A stretch of 17,489 nt of DNA from Candidatus Aegiribacteria sp. (GCA_030600975.1 JAUVUL010000002.1:1-17489); one strand, 5' to 3'. Positions 7,034 through 15,186 are shown, numbered from the stretch's first letter. Notes: generated by a model not told the origin, from the letters alone. Numbers and translations: made by a program.

Positions 7034-9048
7034 TGAATATCAGGAATTTACTCAGCAGCAGTCTTGTTGTAGCTGTGTTCATCGGCACTTTTTATTTGTT
7101 TTTTATGCCTGACAAACATATTATCGATCTTGAGTTGAATATCGGCCAGACCTTGCCCCATGATATAGTTGCTCCCGTCAATTTCGACCTTCCGTACCAT
7201 GAGCAGGAATTCAGCGAAATACGTAATGCAATGCTTGAATCAGTACCTGTACATCTGAGGTTTGACCAGGAGGTCTGGCAACCTCTGAGAGGCAGGCTTT
7301 ATCCCATGCTTCTTCTCGCCACCTATGACTCTTCTTTTGCTATGGGCATGGTTGAGGAACTTTCATCAATTTACGAAGAGGGTGTGTTCGACCTGGATGA
7401 TGTTCGTGAGTATTATGATGGAGAACAGGCCGTTCTCCTGGGCTCCACAGGCACTGTAGACAGGCAGCTTTTCGATATCAACGAAATAGAGGATGTAAGG
7501 GATATTCTTGAAATAAGGATGACGAGATGGGATTTCCTCGGCGATGATCTCACCGAGATATCCTCCATTCTTCAGCCCAATCTCATAGTGGATGACTCCT
7601 CAAGGCAGGTAAACGCGGAGACCATCGTTGCCGGGCTCAGTAATATAGATACAACGATAACAGCTGGAAGTGTCCTTCTGGAAGCGAATGAGCAGGTGAC
7701 TTCAAGAACTATCGAATACCTGGATCACCTGAAGAATACCGCCATGGAAGACCGTCGTTTCAAACATGTGATAAGCCTGCTTCTTCTTGTTTTATTAATA
7801 ATAGGAATAGCATTCTTCTACGTTCATGACATTATGCCGGATACATGGAAGGCAGCCAACAGATTTCTTCTTCTGGGTGTGATATGGATAATATCCCTTG
7901 CTGCCACCGGAACTCTGTGGCTGGCCCTTAAGAATAGTACCGGTTATCCCTGTGCATCACTGGTCACATTCGGAGCGGCCCTGACAAGTATTTTCTTTCA
8001 CAGAAGGCACGCGGTCTTCTTTACCCTGGTCTTCTCCATGGTTCTCGGTCTTGTTCATCCTAATCCCTACTCCATTGTACTGATTTCTGCAGTCTCAGGA
8101 ATTCTGGCCTCTCTTACCGTATGGGATGTAAGGGAAAGGCGCAGCGTTCCTGTCGCGATAGGCCTGGCGGCAGGGGGAGGTGTTGGTGTTTATCTTCTTC
8201 TGCACATGCTTAACACACCTCTTTACTCATCATCCATGGCGGAAACTATTCTGAGTATTCTGATTGTTCCCGTTATCGGTATAGGTTCCGCGCACGCGCT
8301 TTTATTCCTTTTCGAGAAGATTTTCGGAGTCTATACGGTTCTTTCAATTGATGAAGTTAACAAAACCGACCATCCTCTTCTAAAGCAGATGCGGGATGTA
8401 GCTCCCGGAACATGGAATCACTCTCAAACTGTCGCTGAACTTGCTGGTCGCGCAGCGGGAGCTATCAATGCCTGGGAATCACTCGCTTCCGCAGGTGGGT
8501 ATTTCCACGATATAGGAAAGATGGTTGCTCCAGAGCTGTTTATAGAAAACCAGAGAAACACGGAGAACCCGCATGACAGTATGAACCCATGGGTAAGCGC
8601 TAAAAAGATCCTTGCACACGTGAAAGACGGAGTGGAGATGGCAGAAAAGGCGAAACTTCCCAGAGCTGTTATTGATATTATCCGGCAGCATCACGGGGTA
8701 GGTCTTACTAAATACTTTTACAGCAAGGCACTGCAGGAATCAAGTGACCCGAAAAGTGTAAAGAAAAGTAATTTCTCCTATACGGGCCCAAGACCTTCAA
8801 CTATAGAGGCAGCTCTGGTGCTGCTTGCGGACCAGACGTCATCCTTCACCAAGAATCTGACTTCTCCCGAAGGAGTAGCTGAACTTGTTGCAAGGGTGAT
8901 AGACGAAAATGACCTCGAGGGTGAACTTGATGACTGTCATCTTACTCGAAGAAACCTCAAGACCATTGAAAAGGTCTTCACGTCCGTTCTAGAAAGCAAA
9001 TTCTACAAAAGGGTAAACAATTACCCGATCGGTGATTCAAATGGCTGA
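7030..9048 (+). CDS. pgpH: 7TM-HD membrane phosphodiesterase, PgpH type (c-di-AMP)
   Basis: A 672-aa protein with the 7TMR-HD layout: an N-terminal membrane helix at about 8-26, a large extracytoplasmic domain to about 245, seven membrane helices to about 440, and a cytoplasmic HD domain. The catalytic pattern is present: His464 (WNHSQ), the His493-Asp494 pair (YFHDIGK), His554-His555 (IRQHHG) and Asp601 (LADQTSS). Characterised members (Listeria PgpH) hydrolyse the second messenger c-di-AMP, so the same activity is likely here. It starts at ATG 7030 without a visible ribosome-binding site, probably coupled to the short frame upstream. It overlaps ybeY by 8 nt. The phoH-pgpH-ybeY order is well conserved in bacteria. 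Confidence 0.93.
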   Translation: MMNIRNLLSSSLVVAVFIGTFYLFFMPDKHIIDLELNIGQTLPHDIVAPVNFDLPYHEQEFSEIRNAMLESVPVHLRFDQEVWQPLRGRLYPMLLLATYDSSFAMGMVEELSSIYEEGVFDLDDVREYYDGEQAVLLGSTGTVDRQLFDINEIEDVRDILEIRMTRWDFLGDDLTEISSILQPNLIVDDSSRQVNAETIVAGLSNIDTTITAGSVLLEANEQVTSRTIEYLDHLKNTAMEDRRFKHVISLLLLVLLIIGIAFFYVHDIMPDTWKAANRFLLLGVIWIISLAATGTLWLALKNSTGYPCASLVTFGAALTSIFFHRRHAVFFTLVFSMVLGLVHPNPYSIVLISAVSGILASLTVWDVRERRSVPVAIGLAAGGGVGVYLLLHMLNTPLYSSSMAETILSILIVPVIGIGSAHALLFLFEKIFGVYTVLSIDEVNKTDHPLLKQMRDVAPGTWNHSQTVAELAGRAAGAINAWESLASAGGYFHDIGKMVAPELFIENQRNTENPHDSMNPWVSAKKILAHVKDGVEMAEKAKLPRAVIDIIRQHHGVGLTKYFYSKALQESSDPKSVKKSNFSYTGPRPSTIEAALVLLADQTSSFTKNLTSPEGVAELVARVIDENDLEGELDDCHLTRRNLKTIEKVFTSVLESKFYKRVNNYPIGDSNG

Positions 9049-9424
9049 CATCAGCATTATCCTTGAAAATCCGGGATTCAGTACGGAAGAAATAAGGAGC
9101 CTGATCGGGAATTTGCTGGAGGGCTGCGTTGAAGTGGTTCTGACTGATCCGGGGTATCTCAGGGTCCTCAATAGGAAATACCGCCATATTGACAGAGCCA
9201 CCGACGTACTTTCTTTTGATCTGGCTTTAAGGGAAGAGGACAGGCCTGAGGGTACGATCTACGTTGATGGGCGGCTGTTCCCGCCCATGGAAGCATTGCT
9301 TGAAAGGATCTTTCATGGTTATATGCACCTTAAAGGATACTCCCACAGTAACGAGAAGGATGCTTGTATTATGAGCAGTGAAGTAGATTCCCTTGTAGCG
9401 GATGCCTTTAGAAAGCAGGTATAG
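9041..9424 (+). CDS. ybeY: Endoribonuclease YbeY (rRNA maturation factor)
   Basis: A compact 127-aa YbeY (E. coli 155 aa). It keeps the zinc-binding HGYMHLKGYSH with all three histidines (H-x3-H-x5-H), and the upstream TDVLSF motif. The usual aspartate before the third histidine is serine, and the GDI.IS segment reads GTIYVD. YbeY acts in 16S rRNA 3' end processing and ribosome quality control. I chose the ATG at 9041, with GGTGA five bases upstream, over the GTG at 9032, which has none. The gene overlaps pgpH by 8 nt and its stop lies 2 nt before the next start. Confidence 0.92.
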   Translation: MADISIILENPGFSTEEIRSLIGNLLEGCVEVVLTDPGYLRVLNRKYRHIDRATDVLSFDLALREEDRPEGTIYVDGRLFPPMEALLERIFHGYMHLKGYSHSNEKDACIMSSEVDSLVADAFRKQV

Positions 9425-9426
9425 AA

Positions 9427-10647
9427 TTGATTACAGCCGCTGTCATATACCTCACCTCTCTTCTGGTGCTGTTCGTTTCCTCGGGAATCAGATCATGCAT
9501 ACCTGAGGTTATTCTCTCCAAAGGCAGGGATCCTTCGGAACGGAGACAGGTAGCCTTTTTTCACCTGGGAATACTGTGGCTGATGAGTTTTACCGCGATG
9601 GTCTGCTCCGGAGCGGGCGCAATACTTCTAGCGGAAAAATCTTCCTTGTACATAGCGTTCCCATATTGGCTTGCAATACTCATCCTTATCCTGGCTGTAT
9701 TCATTCTTTCGGTGATTCTACCTTCCCTCATAGCAAAAAGGAATGCTCTTCGATTACTGTTAATCCTGAAGGTTCCCTACTGGGTTATCTCCCTTCCCTT
9801 CCGTTTGCCTGCTCTTATGATTTTCGGCAGCAGTGGGAATGATAATCCTGATTCCGCAGACTGGCTTATCACTCCTCCCGATGTCATCTGGCTGGAAAGA
9901 CGCAGGGAGAAGGGCGATCCGGGAGAATTTGAAATAGAGCAGGAACTTATGGACAGCATCATTGATTTCTCCGACAAGATCATCAGAGAGGTCATGGTTC
10001 CCCGTATCGACATTGTTTGCGTGGAAATAAAGGCGGATCTGTCAAAAGTTGTCGAGGAACTGAAAAAGGCGGGACACTCAAGGATACCGGTCTACGAAGA
10101 AAGGATAGACAATATCCGCGGAGTGCTGTACGCAAAGGATATCCTTGTTCTTCTTTCCGAAGATACTAACAGTTTTGAATTGAAGAGTATTCTCAGGAAA
10201 CCATATTTCGTTCCGGAGTACAAGAGGATCGATGAGCTTCTTCGTGAGTTTCAGGCGAACAGAATACACATGGCGATTGTGGTTGATGAATACGGCGGAA
10301 CAGCCGGGCTTGTAACAATAGAAGACATCATGGAAGAGGTCTTTGGTGAGATTCTGGATGAATACGATAAGGAAGCCCTTCTCGTTAAGAAACTCGATGA
10401 CAACTCCTATATTCTGGACGCCCGTATACCTATAGATGATCTGAACGAACTGCTCGGCACAGCATTCGAAGATGATGATTACGAAAGTCTCGGAGGCATG
10501 ATTTACAGTCTTATGGGTAAAATACCCCGCCAGCAGGACGCAGCCGAGCTATCAGGTTACAGGTTCACAGTTGAACAGGTAAGGGCTCAGCGGATACTCT
10601 ACGTCAGAGTGGAACCCCTTGAAACCCATGGGGATGAATCGGGCTGA
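9427..10647 (+). CDS. HlyC/CorC-family CBS-domain membrane protein
   Basis: A 406-aa protein. The N-terminal 130 residues hold three to four membrane helices, a divergent DUF21/CNNM-like part. From MVPR at about residue 190 follow two CBS domains (HSRIPVYEE...GVLYAKDIL and MAIVVDEYGGTAGLVTIEDI) and a C-terminal CorC_HlyC domain (about 320-400). The family is linked to magnesium and cobalt efflux, although single members are often only presumed transporters. The start is TTG at 9427, two bases after the ybeY stop, with CAGG upstream. In related operons this position is often held by a CorC-type protein next to ybeY. Its stop overlaps an ATG as TGATG. Confidence 0.9.
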   Translation: MITAAVIYLTSLLVLFVSSGIRSCIPEVILSKGRDPSERRQVAFFHLGILWLMSFTAMVCSGAGAILLAEKSSLYIAFPYWLAILILILAVFILSVILPSLIAKRNALRLLLILKVPYWVISLPFRLPALMIFGSSGNDNPDSADWLITPPDVIWLERRREKGDPGEFEIEQELMDSIIDFSDKIIREVMVPRIDIVCVEIKADLSKVVEELKKAGHSRIPVYEERIDNIRGVLYAKDILVLLSEDTNSFELKSILRKPYFVPEYKRIDELLREFQANRIHMAIVVDEYGGTAGLVTIEDIMEEVFGEILDEYDKEALLVKKLDDNSYILDARIPIDDLNELLGTAFEDDDYESLGGMIYSLMGKIPRQQDAAELSGYRFTVEQVRAQRILYVRVEPLETHGDESG

Positions 10648-10682
10648 TGTCCCCCGCAGGACCACATATCTTCGGAGCGTGA
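10647..10682 (+). CDS. Possible 11-aa coupling peptide before recO
   Basis: A short frame (MSPAGPHIFGA) starts in the TGATG overlap with the CorC-type gene stop and ends in TGA four bases before the proposed ATT start of recO. It could carry terminating ribosomes to that weak start. It is a translational-coupling element at most; no peptide function is implied. Confidence 0.3.
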   Translation: MSPAGPHIFGA

Positions 10683-10686
10683 AACT

Positions 10687-11439
10687 ATTCGTCTAACAAC
10701 TCCTTCTTTTGTTCTTCGCAGGATCCGATGGAGTGAATCATCCCTGATACTGACTCTCTATTCCCTGGATTTCGGCAGGATATCTGTAATTGTTAAGGGT
10801 GCTCTCAGGCCAAAGAGTCCTTTTTTTGGAAGGATTGAACTATTTTCCATGGTGGACCTTTCCCTTTCCAGGAGGGAGGGCAGGGAGATGGATACTGCCA
10901 CTGAAGCCACCGTTATCAACCATTATGATTCAATCCGCAGCGATCCTGATGCCTTCGTTCATTCCTGTCTTTTTATCGAATGGCTTCTGCACGCTATCAC
11001 CGGCAGTGAACCCTCTCATCCCATGTTCCATCTTATTCGCGGGGTTCTTGACAACTTCGCCGCAGGCGCTCCCTTCTGGCCTGTATTATGTTCCGGGATA
11101 GAGAAGGCTCTAAGGCTTTCCGGCTTCGCTATGGAAATTGACCGCTGCACACGATGCGGCGGAGATCCCCATGGATCATCACTGTGGGATGCCTCTTCGG
11201 GCGGTGTCGTATGTGAGAACTGCAGCAGCGGCAGTTCTGAAAGTATTCCACCCGGTTTGATCGCATTCTTGCGTAAAGCCAGAAACGCCAGACTGGATGA
11301 AGTCCGGAACCTGAAACTCTGGCGCGGCGGATACAGGCAATGCTTTGATCTTATGAGAAGATTCGCGGAAGTACATATGGGAACTAGAATAAAATTAAAA
11401 TCACTTTCAGTACTGGAGGACCTTGAAAATGACCGCTGA
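10687..11439 (+). CDS. recO: DNA repair protein RecO, probable ATT start
   Basis: RecO helps RecF and RecR load RecA onto SSB-coated DNA in recombination repair. The frame is 250 aa from ATT 10687, close to E. coli RecO (242 aa). Its N-terminal OB fold (FVLRRIRWSESSLILTLYS, then VIVKGALRPKS) is followed by a helical domain and a zinc finger with Cys154, 157, 176 and 179. No ATG, GTG or TTG exists in frame between the preceding stop and 10849, and a start there would remove the OB fold. ATT 10687 lies nine bases after GGAG and gives seven residues before FVL, the same as E. coli (MEGWQRAFVL). It ends 11 nt inside glyQS. The identity is firm; the start is inferred. Confidence 0.9.
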   Translation: MRLTTPSFVLRRIRWSESSLILTLYSLDFGRISVIVKGALRPKSPFFGRIELFSMVDLSLSRREGREMDTATEATVINHYDSIRSDPDAFVHSCLFIEWLLHAITGSEPSHPMFHLIRGVLDNFAAGAPFWPVLCSGIEKALRLSGFAMEIDRCTRCGGDPHGSSLWDASSGGVVCENCSSGSSESIPPGLIAFLRKARNARLDEVRNLKLWRGGYRQCFDLMRRFAEVHMGTRIKLKSLSVLEDLENDR

Positions 11440-12763
11440 TGTTACCGACTTAATGAAGAAGCTGGTATCTCTCTGCAAACGACGCGGATATGTGTTTCAG
11501 TCTGGGGAGATCTATGGAGGACTTCAGTCCTCCTGGGATTACGGCCCCCTGGGTGTTGAACTTAAGAAGAACGTTGAAAACAGCTGGTGGAATTTCATGG
11601 TGTCTACCAGACCGAACGTTGTAGGAATGGATTCAGCCATAATAACGCATCCTGACGTCTGGAAGGCTTCGGGTCATCTGAAGAACTTTCATGATCCCAT
11701 GGTTGACTGCATGAAATGCAAGAGCAGGTTTCGTCAGGACAATATTATAGGGGACACATGCCCCAAATGCGGAGGCCCTTTGACCGAACCCAGGGATTTC
11801 GGGCTTATGTTCAGAACGCAGATGGGCGCCCTGGAAGATGATTCCGCTACAGTCTACCTTCGCCCCGAAACCTGCCAGTCGATTTTCGTGAACTTCAGGA
11901 ACATCGTAACCGCAACAAGGCAGAAACTACCATTTGGAATCGCTCAGATGGGTAAGGCTTTCAGGAACGAGATAACTGCGCGCAATTTCGTTTTCCGGTC
12001 CAGGGAGTTCGAGCAGATGGAGTTGGAATTTTTCTGTCTTTCAGAAGAAGCTGAGAAGTGGTTCGAGTACTGGCTGGACGAGAGACTGAAATGGTATTCA
12101 GAACTTGGTATAAAGAGCGAGAATATCAGAACCCGAAAACATGATGACGTCGAGCTTGCCCATTATGCCAGCTCCTGCATTGATATCGAATATGCCTTCC
12201 CCTTTGCCACAGGCGGCTGGGGCGAGCTTGAGGGTATCGCTAACAGGACTGACTACGACCTGAAGGCCCACATAGAAGAGAGCGGACAGGATCTTACCTA
12301 TCTTGACCAGATCAACAAAAAAAAGATCATTCCTCACGTTATAGAAACAAGTGGTGGTATTGGAAGAACCATGCTTGCGGTTCTTCTTGATGCCTACCGC
12401 GAAGAAGAGGTAGAGGGCAGAGAGAGGATCGTTCTCGGTCTTCACCGAAGCCTGGCCCCTATCAAGGCCGCCGTACTGCCGCTTTCAAGAAAGCTGTCCG
12501 GGAATGCAATGAAAGTTTATGATCTGATAAGACCTCATTTCCCGGTACAGTTCGATGAGACCGGCTCGATCGGAAAACGCTACAGGAGAATGGATGAAGC
12601 AGGAACACCATTTTGTATTACTTTCGATTTCGATACCCTTGATGATAACAGTGTCACCATCCGTGAGAGGGACTCACTTAGCCAGATAAGGATACCTGTT
12701 GAGACCCTGGTCGAGAAGCTGAATGACCTCATGGATAACGGATGGTCTGCCGAGCGGGAATGA
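11429..12763 (+). CDS. glyQS: Glycyl-tRNA synthetase, single-chain type
   Basis: This class II enzyme attaches glycine to tRNA-Gly. It is the dimeric single-chain form found in Gram-positives, archaea and eukaryotes, not the alpha2beta2 form. The 444 aa show GLQSSWDYGPLGVELKKN at about 28-46, an inserted zinc-type CMKC...CPKC region, motif 2 around FRNEI...RSREFEQMELEFF, motif 3 around GGIGRTMLAVL, and a C-terminal anticodon-binding domain from about residue 335. The ATG at 11429 has GGAGG eight bases upstream; an in-frame TTG at 11423 is too close to it. The gene overlaps recO by 11 nt, and the recO-glyRS linkage is conserved in other bacteria. It overlaps the next gene by ATGA. Confidence 0.96.
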   Translation: MTADVTDLMKKLVSLCKRRGYVFQSGEIYGGLQSSWDYGPLGVELKKNVENSWWNFMVSTRPNVVGMDSAIITHPDVWKASGHLKNFHDPMVDCMKCKSRFRQDNIIGDTCPKCGGPLTEPRDFGLMFRTQMGALEDDSATVYLRPETCQSIFVNFRNIVTATRQKLPFGIAQMGKAFRNEITARNFVFRSREFEQMELEFFCLSEEAEKWFEYWLDERLKWYSELGIKSENIRTRKHDDVELAHYASSCIDIEYAFPFATGGWGELEGIANRTDYDLKAHIEESGQDLTYLDQINKKKIIPHVIETSGGIGRTMLAVLLDAYREEEVEGRERIVLGLHRSLAPIKAAVLPLSRKLSGNAMKVYDLIRPHFPVQFDETGSIGKRYRRMDEAGTPFCITFDFDTLDDNSVTIRERDSLSQIRIPVETLVEKLNDLMDNGWSAERE

Positions 12764-13551
12764 AACCTTTTTCAATAGTAGTTCCAACATGGAAGAACCT
12801 GGAATATCTGGACCTCATGTACAGGGGCCTCACAGCTAACAGTGCAGTAAGTCATGAGATCATTATTTTCTTCAATGAATTCAATGAATCCTGTAAAGAC
12901 TGGACTCGTGGTAAGAACATCCTGTCCTGTGGATCAGCGGAGAATACAGGTGTATGCACTGCCGTTAACAGGGCAGCTTCGAAGGCAACAACTGATTTCA
13001 TCTGCTATATGAATGATGACATGTATCCTCTCCCAGGTTGGGATACTGCACTTGCAGGATACTGCGGCCTTGCCGATAAACTGTGGCTTTCGGGAACTGC
13101 CATAGAACCGGGGAACTCCACTCCATGCTACATAGGCAACAGGAACTATGGAGATTCTCCTTCAACTTTTGAGGAGGAGAGGCTACTTCGGGAGTACAGA
13201 ACCCTCTTTCGGTCCTACAATGTAGTCAGCACATGGACCCCGGTTCTTCTTTCCAGAAGGGACTGGGAGGCCATAGGGGGTTTCGATGAGGAGTACTTTC
13301 CGGGTTTCGGCAGCGATCCCGATCTTGCCATGAAAATGTACAGGTACGGATGCAGGCATTTCATAGGCGTAGGTAACAGTCTGGTCTACCATTTCGCCAA
13401 GGGGACAACTGCCCGTTTCGACGGTTCCACCATCATGGACCCACGGAAATATTTCAAGAGCAAATGGGGAATAAGCTGGAAGAAATTCTTCAAACAGTTC
13501 ATTCACCGGAACTCTGTCATTTCCCCGGCACTGCTGGATAAAATGCAATAA
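12760..13551 (+). CDS. Family 2 glycosyltransferase
   Basis: A 263-aa GT-A fold protein with the family opening FSIVVPTWKNLEYLDLMYRGL, ENTGVCTAVNRAA near residue 65, the metal-binding DXD-like NDDM at about 87-90 (YMNDDMYPLPGWD), and the acceptor-side GGFDEEYFPGFGSDPDLAMKM. It should move a sugar from a nucleotide donor, probably onto a cell-surface glycan; the donor and acceptor cannot be read from the sequence. No membrane segments are seen. The ATG at 12760 overlaps the glyQS stop by ATGA, so it is the last gene of the operon. An ATG at 12742 would add six residues inside glyQS. Confidence 0.9.
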   Translation: MKPFSIVVPTWKNLEYLDLMYRGLTANSAVSHEIIIFFNEFNESCKDWTRGKNILSCGSAENTGVCTAVNRAASKATTDFICYMNDDMYPLPGWDTALAGYCGLADKLWLSGTAIEPGNSTPCYIGNRNYGDSPSTFEEERLLREYRTLFRSYNVVSTWTPVLLSRRDWEAIGGFDEEYFPGFGSDPDLAMKMYRYGCRHFIGVGNSLVYHFAKGTTARFDGSTIMDPRKYFKSKWGISWKKFFKQFIHRNSVISPALLDKMQ

Positions 13552-13644
13552 GAACCTGCCTGAACTGCAACTCCTCTCTATCTTCTCCGCAAAGAATATC
13601 AGCTTATTCAGTATCATCGGAGTCAATCAGAACGACAAATTGTT

Positions 13645-13842
13645 TTACCCATCCATCCATGTATTGATATGATTCTCCTGTATTAAGTTCATGATTCTCA
13701 GCTTCGCTTCGGATCCACTTAAATAGTAACTCATGATTATTGAACTTCCCTGATATGTGGACTCTGCATATCCACGATTTTCAGCTACTTTAATGTACAT
13801 ATGTTCACCACTTCTGTTAAGCTCCTTATTTGTGATGACCAT
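13645..13842 (-). CDS. Unrecognised small reading frame, possibly a remnant
   Basis: A 65-codon frame faces away from the cassette array. It has no convincing ribosome-binding site at its first ATG; an internal ATG at 13800 is five bases after GGTGA. I recognise no family. It lies in AT-rich DNA between the last backbone gene and the first cassette boundary. An integron integrase would normally sit here in this orientation, but the peptide (containing AENRGYAESTYQGSS) shows no clear tyrosine-recombinase motif and is far too short. It may not be expressed. Confidence 0.22.
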   Translation of the reverse strand: MVITNKELNRSGEHMYIKVAENRGYAESTYQGSSIIMSYYLSGSEAKLRIMNLIQENHINTWMDG

Positions 13843-13869
13843 TGACAGTATATTACCTTAATTAATAGT
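13842..13869 (+). promoter_or_regulatory. Possible cassette promoter (Pc-like)
   Basis: A perfect TTGACA (13842-13847), 16 bp, then AATAGT (13864-13869; four of six bases match TATAAT). It points into the array, 50 bp before the first cassette boundary and 75 bp before the radical SAM start. This is where an integron's common promoter is expected. The promoter activity is inferred. Confidence 0.45.
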
Positions 13870-13918
13870 GTTTGATAAAGAAAAAGTTGAATCGAAATGA
13901 AGACTCTATATGATCATT

Positions 13919-13926
13919 GTTATGAG
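13919..13926 (+). other. Probable attI-like junction at the start of the cassette array
   Basis: GTTATGAG here is the exact reverse complement of CTCATAAC at 15030-15037, the first box of the attC that ends cassette 1. That marks the cassette's left end. Unlike the other four complete junctions, it is not preceded by the GC of an attC (which end in RRGC-GTT or GGC-GTT), and I find no paired palindrome upstream. It is better read as an attI or a secondary integration site than as an attC. Confidence 0.55.
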
Positions 13927-13943
13927 CATGAATTGGAGAAGAA

Positions 13944-14993
13944 ATGGAATCAACCGGAATTTATGACTGTCTGATCCTATTCCCTCAAATTGGAATATGC
14001 GGGTTAAATTGCAAGCATTGTTGGGTTACAGATAGTCTTAAGCAGCACAAACCATTCGATGAAGTTAAGAGAATGATTGATGGGATGGCAAAGACCCTTC
14101 AAGAACCAGCAATCACAAAAAAAGTTTATCTCTACTTTTTGGATGAATTTACTCTCCACCCACAGGCAACTGAAATTCTAGCCTACTGTAGGGAGTGTAA
14201 TGTACTGCCTCAACCAACTCTTGTTTCAAATGGCCAAGGTATTGCGACTAGAAAAAATTGGAAAGAAATTTTATCTGAACTTAAGAAATGTGATTTGAAT
14301 GGTTTCTTGATGACAGTGAATGGCGACGAGGAATATCATGATTGGTTCACCGGTAGAAAGGGATCTTTCCAGAAGACAATCGAAGCCACCCGAAGAGCAA
14401 ACGAATACGGTTTCTGGGTTGTTTGGAACATGTACCTTACAAATGAAAATGTTGATCAAGTCGTTGAGTCTGCCCGGATGAAGGGCGATGATAGAATTAT
14501 AATAAGCGTTCCTACAAATACAGCGCGATGGAGGAAGTGGTCTCACATCCACGCTGACATTGATGTTTTTTCAAGAATACCGGAGGACTGCCAAAAGTAT
14601 GTTAGGGAGGATTTCAGGAGCGAAGCAGAATGGGTTGATTTGATCCTGAATGGAGATATCGATTCCCTGAAAAAGAAGCCTGAAGAGAGCGAGAAAGATT
14701 ACAACTATAAGAGTTTAATTGAATGCAATAGAATTCTATACACACATGAAGTATGTCCGGGATATGAAGTCGCCCCAGCGAATTATGATAACCTGAGAGA
14801 TATATTTTCTTCACATGAAATTCCTCCAGGTATTATTATGGACAAGGAAATGGATCTACATGATTTGGCTCTTAAACACGGCAATACACTTGGTAGTAAA
14901 GCTTTTAGCCTTGATAGCTTAGAATATAAATGGACCTATGATGAGCGTTCAAGTTTGTCAGAAAATCAAATCAATGCAAAAACAGAATTGTAG
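13944..14993 (+). CDS. Radical SAM protein (cassette 1)
   Basis: A 349-aa protein with the 4Fe-4S site C-x3-C-x2-C at Cys19, 23 and 26 (CGLNCKHCW), which binds S-adenosylmethionine and generates a 5'-deoxyadenosyl radical. Later segments fit the TIM-barrel core: LYFLDEFTLHP, PTLVSNGQG, and GFLMTVNGDEEYHDWFTGRKGSF. Only scattered cysteines follow (for example in ECNRILYTHEVCPGYE), so a complete SPASM domain with auxiliary clusters is not evident. The substrate is unknown. The ATG has GGAG five bases upstream and lies 24 bp inside the cassette. Base use is visibly AT-richer than the backbone operon, which fits transfer. No partner gene shares the cassette, so a peptide-maturation role is possible but not supported by any clear precursor. 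Confidence 0.85.
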   Translation: MESTGIYDCLILFPQIGICGLNCKHCWVTDSLKQHKPFDEVKRMIDGMAKTLQEPAITKKVYLYFLDEFTLHPQATEILAYCRECNVLPQPTLVSNGQGIATRKNWKEILSELKKCDLNGFLMTVNGDEEYHDWFTGRKGSFQKTIEATRRANEYGFWVVWNMYLTNENVDQVVESARMKGDDRIIISVPTNTARWRKWSHIHADIDVFSRIPEDCQKYVREDFRSEAEWVDLILNGDIDSLKKKPEESEKDYNYKSLIECNRILYTHEVCPGYEVAPANYDNLRDIFSSHEIPPGIIMDKEMDLHDLALKHGNTLGSKAFSLDSLEYKWTYDERSSLSENQINAKTEL

Positions 14994-15029
14994 GTAAACA
15001 GAGTTCGGCTAATGAAAATGATGATGAGA

Positions 15030-15112
15030 CTCATAACCACTGAATGAACCTGTCACAAGCGCTTGTGAGCAGGCTTTGCTGATACTTGTACAGGTTATTC
15101 AGAGCGTTCGGC
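15030..15112 (+). repeat. attC site ending cassette 1
   Basis: The outer box CTCATAAC (15030-15037) pairs with the cassette's left end at 13919. The inner left arm TGAATGAACCTGT (15041-15053) pairs with ACAGGTTATTCA (15090-15101) perfectly, except for one unpaired G at 15046, the classic extrahelical G of attC sites. The terminal core is GTTCGGC (15106-15112). The loop contains a perfect 14-bp palindrome, CACAAGCGCTTGTG, at 15054-15067. Confidence 0.85.
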
Positions 15113-15148
15113 AGAAAATGAAATAGGATGAAGATGAGAAGACTCCCC

Positions 15149-15176
15149 TTGACAAATGTACCAAATTTGGTACATT
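15149..15176 (+). promoter_or_regulatory. Promoter and palindromic operator of the HigB/HigA cassette
   Basis: TTGACA (15149-15154), 16 bp, then TACATT (15171-15176). A perfect 22-bp palindrome (15155-15176; half-site AATGTACCAAA) fills the space between the boxes and covers the -10. An operator in this position fits autorepression by the HTH antitoxin encoded downstream. The expected transcript start lies only a few bases before the toxin ATG at 15187. Confidence 0.75.
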
Positions 15177-15186
15177 ACGGTGTTGA

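Noticed and set aside
13183..13626. Minus-strand 147-codon frame over the end of the glycosyltransferase
   Set aside because: Most of it is antisense to conserved glycosyltransferase sequence; no domain is seen.
13645..13842. Integrase (intI) fragment
   Set aside because: Position and orientation fit, but I see no recombinase motif. It is listed only as an unrecognised frame.
13897..13974. A 25-aa plus-strand peptide as a precursor for the radical SAM enzyme
   Set aside because: It has no ribosome-binding site, crosses the cassette boundary at 13919 and overlaps the enzyme's start. It cannot be a cassette gene.
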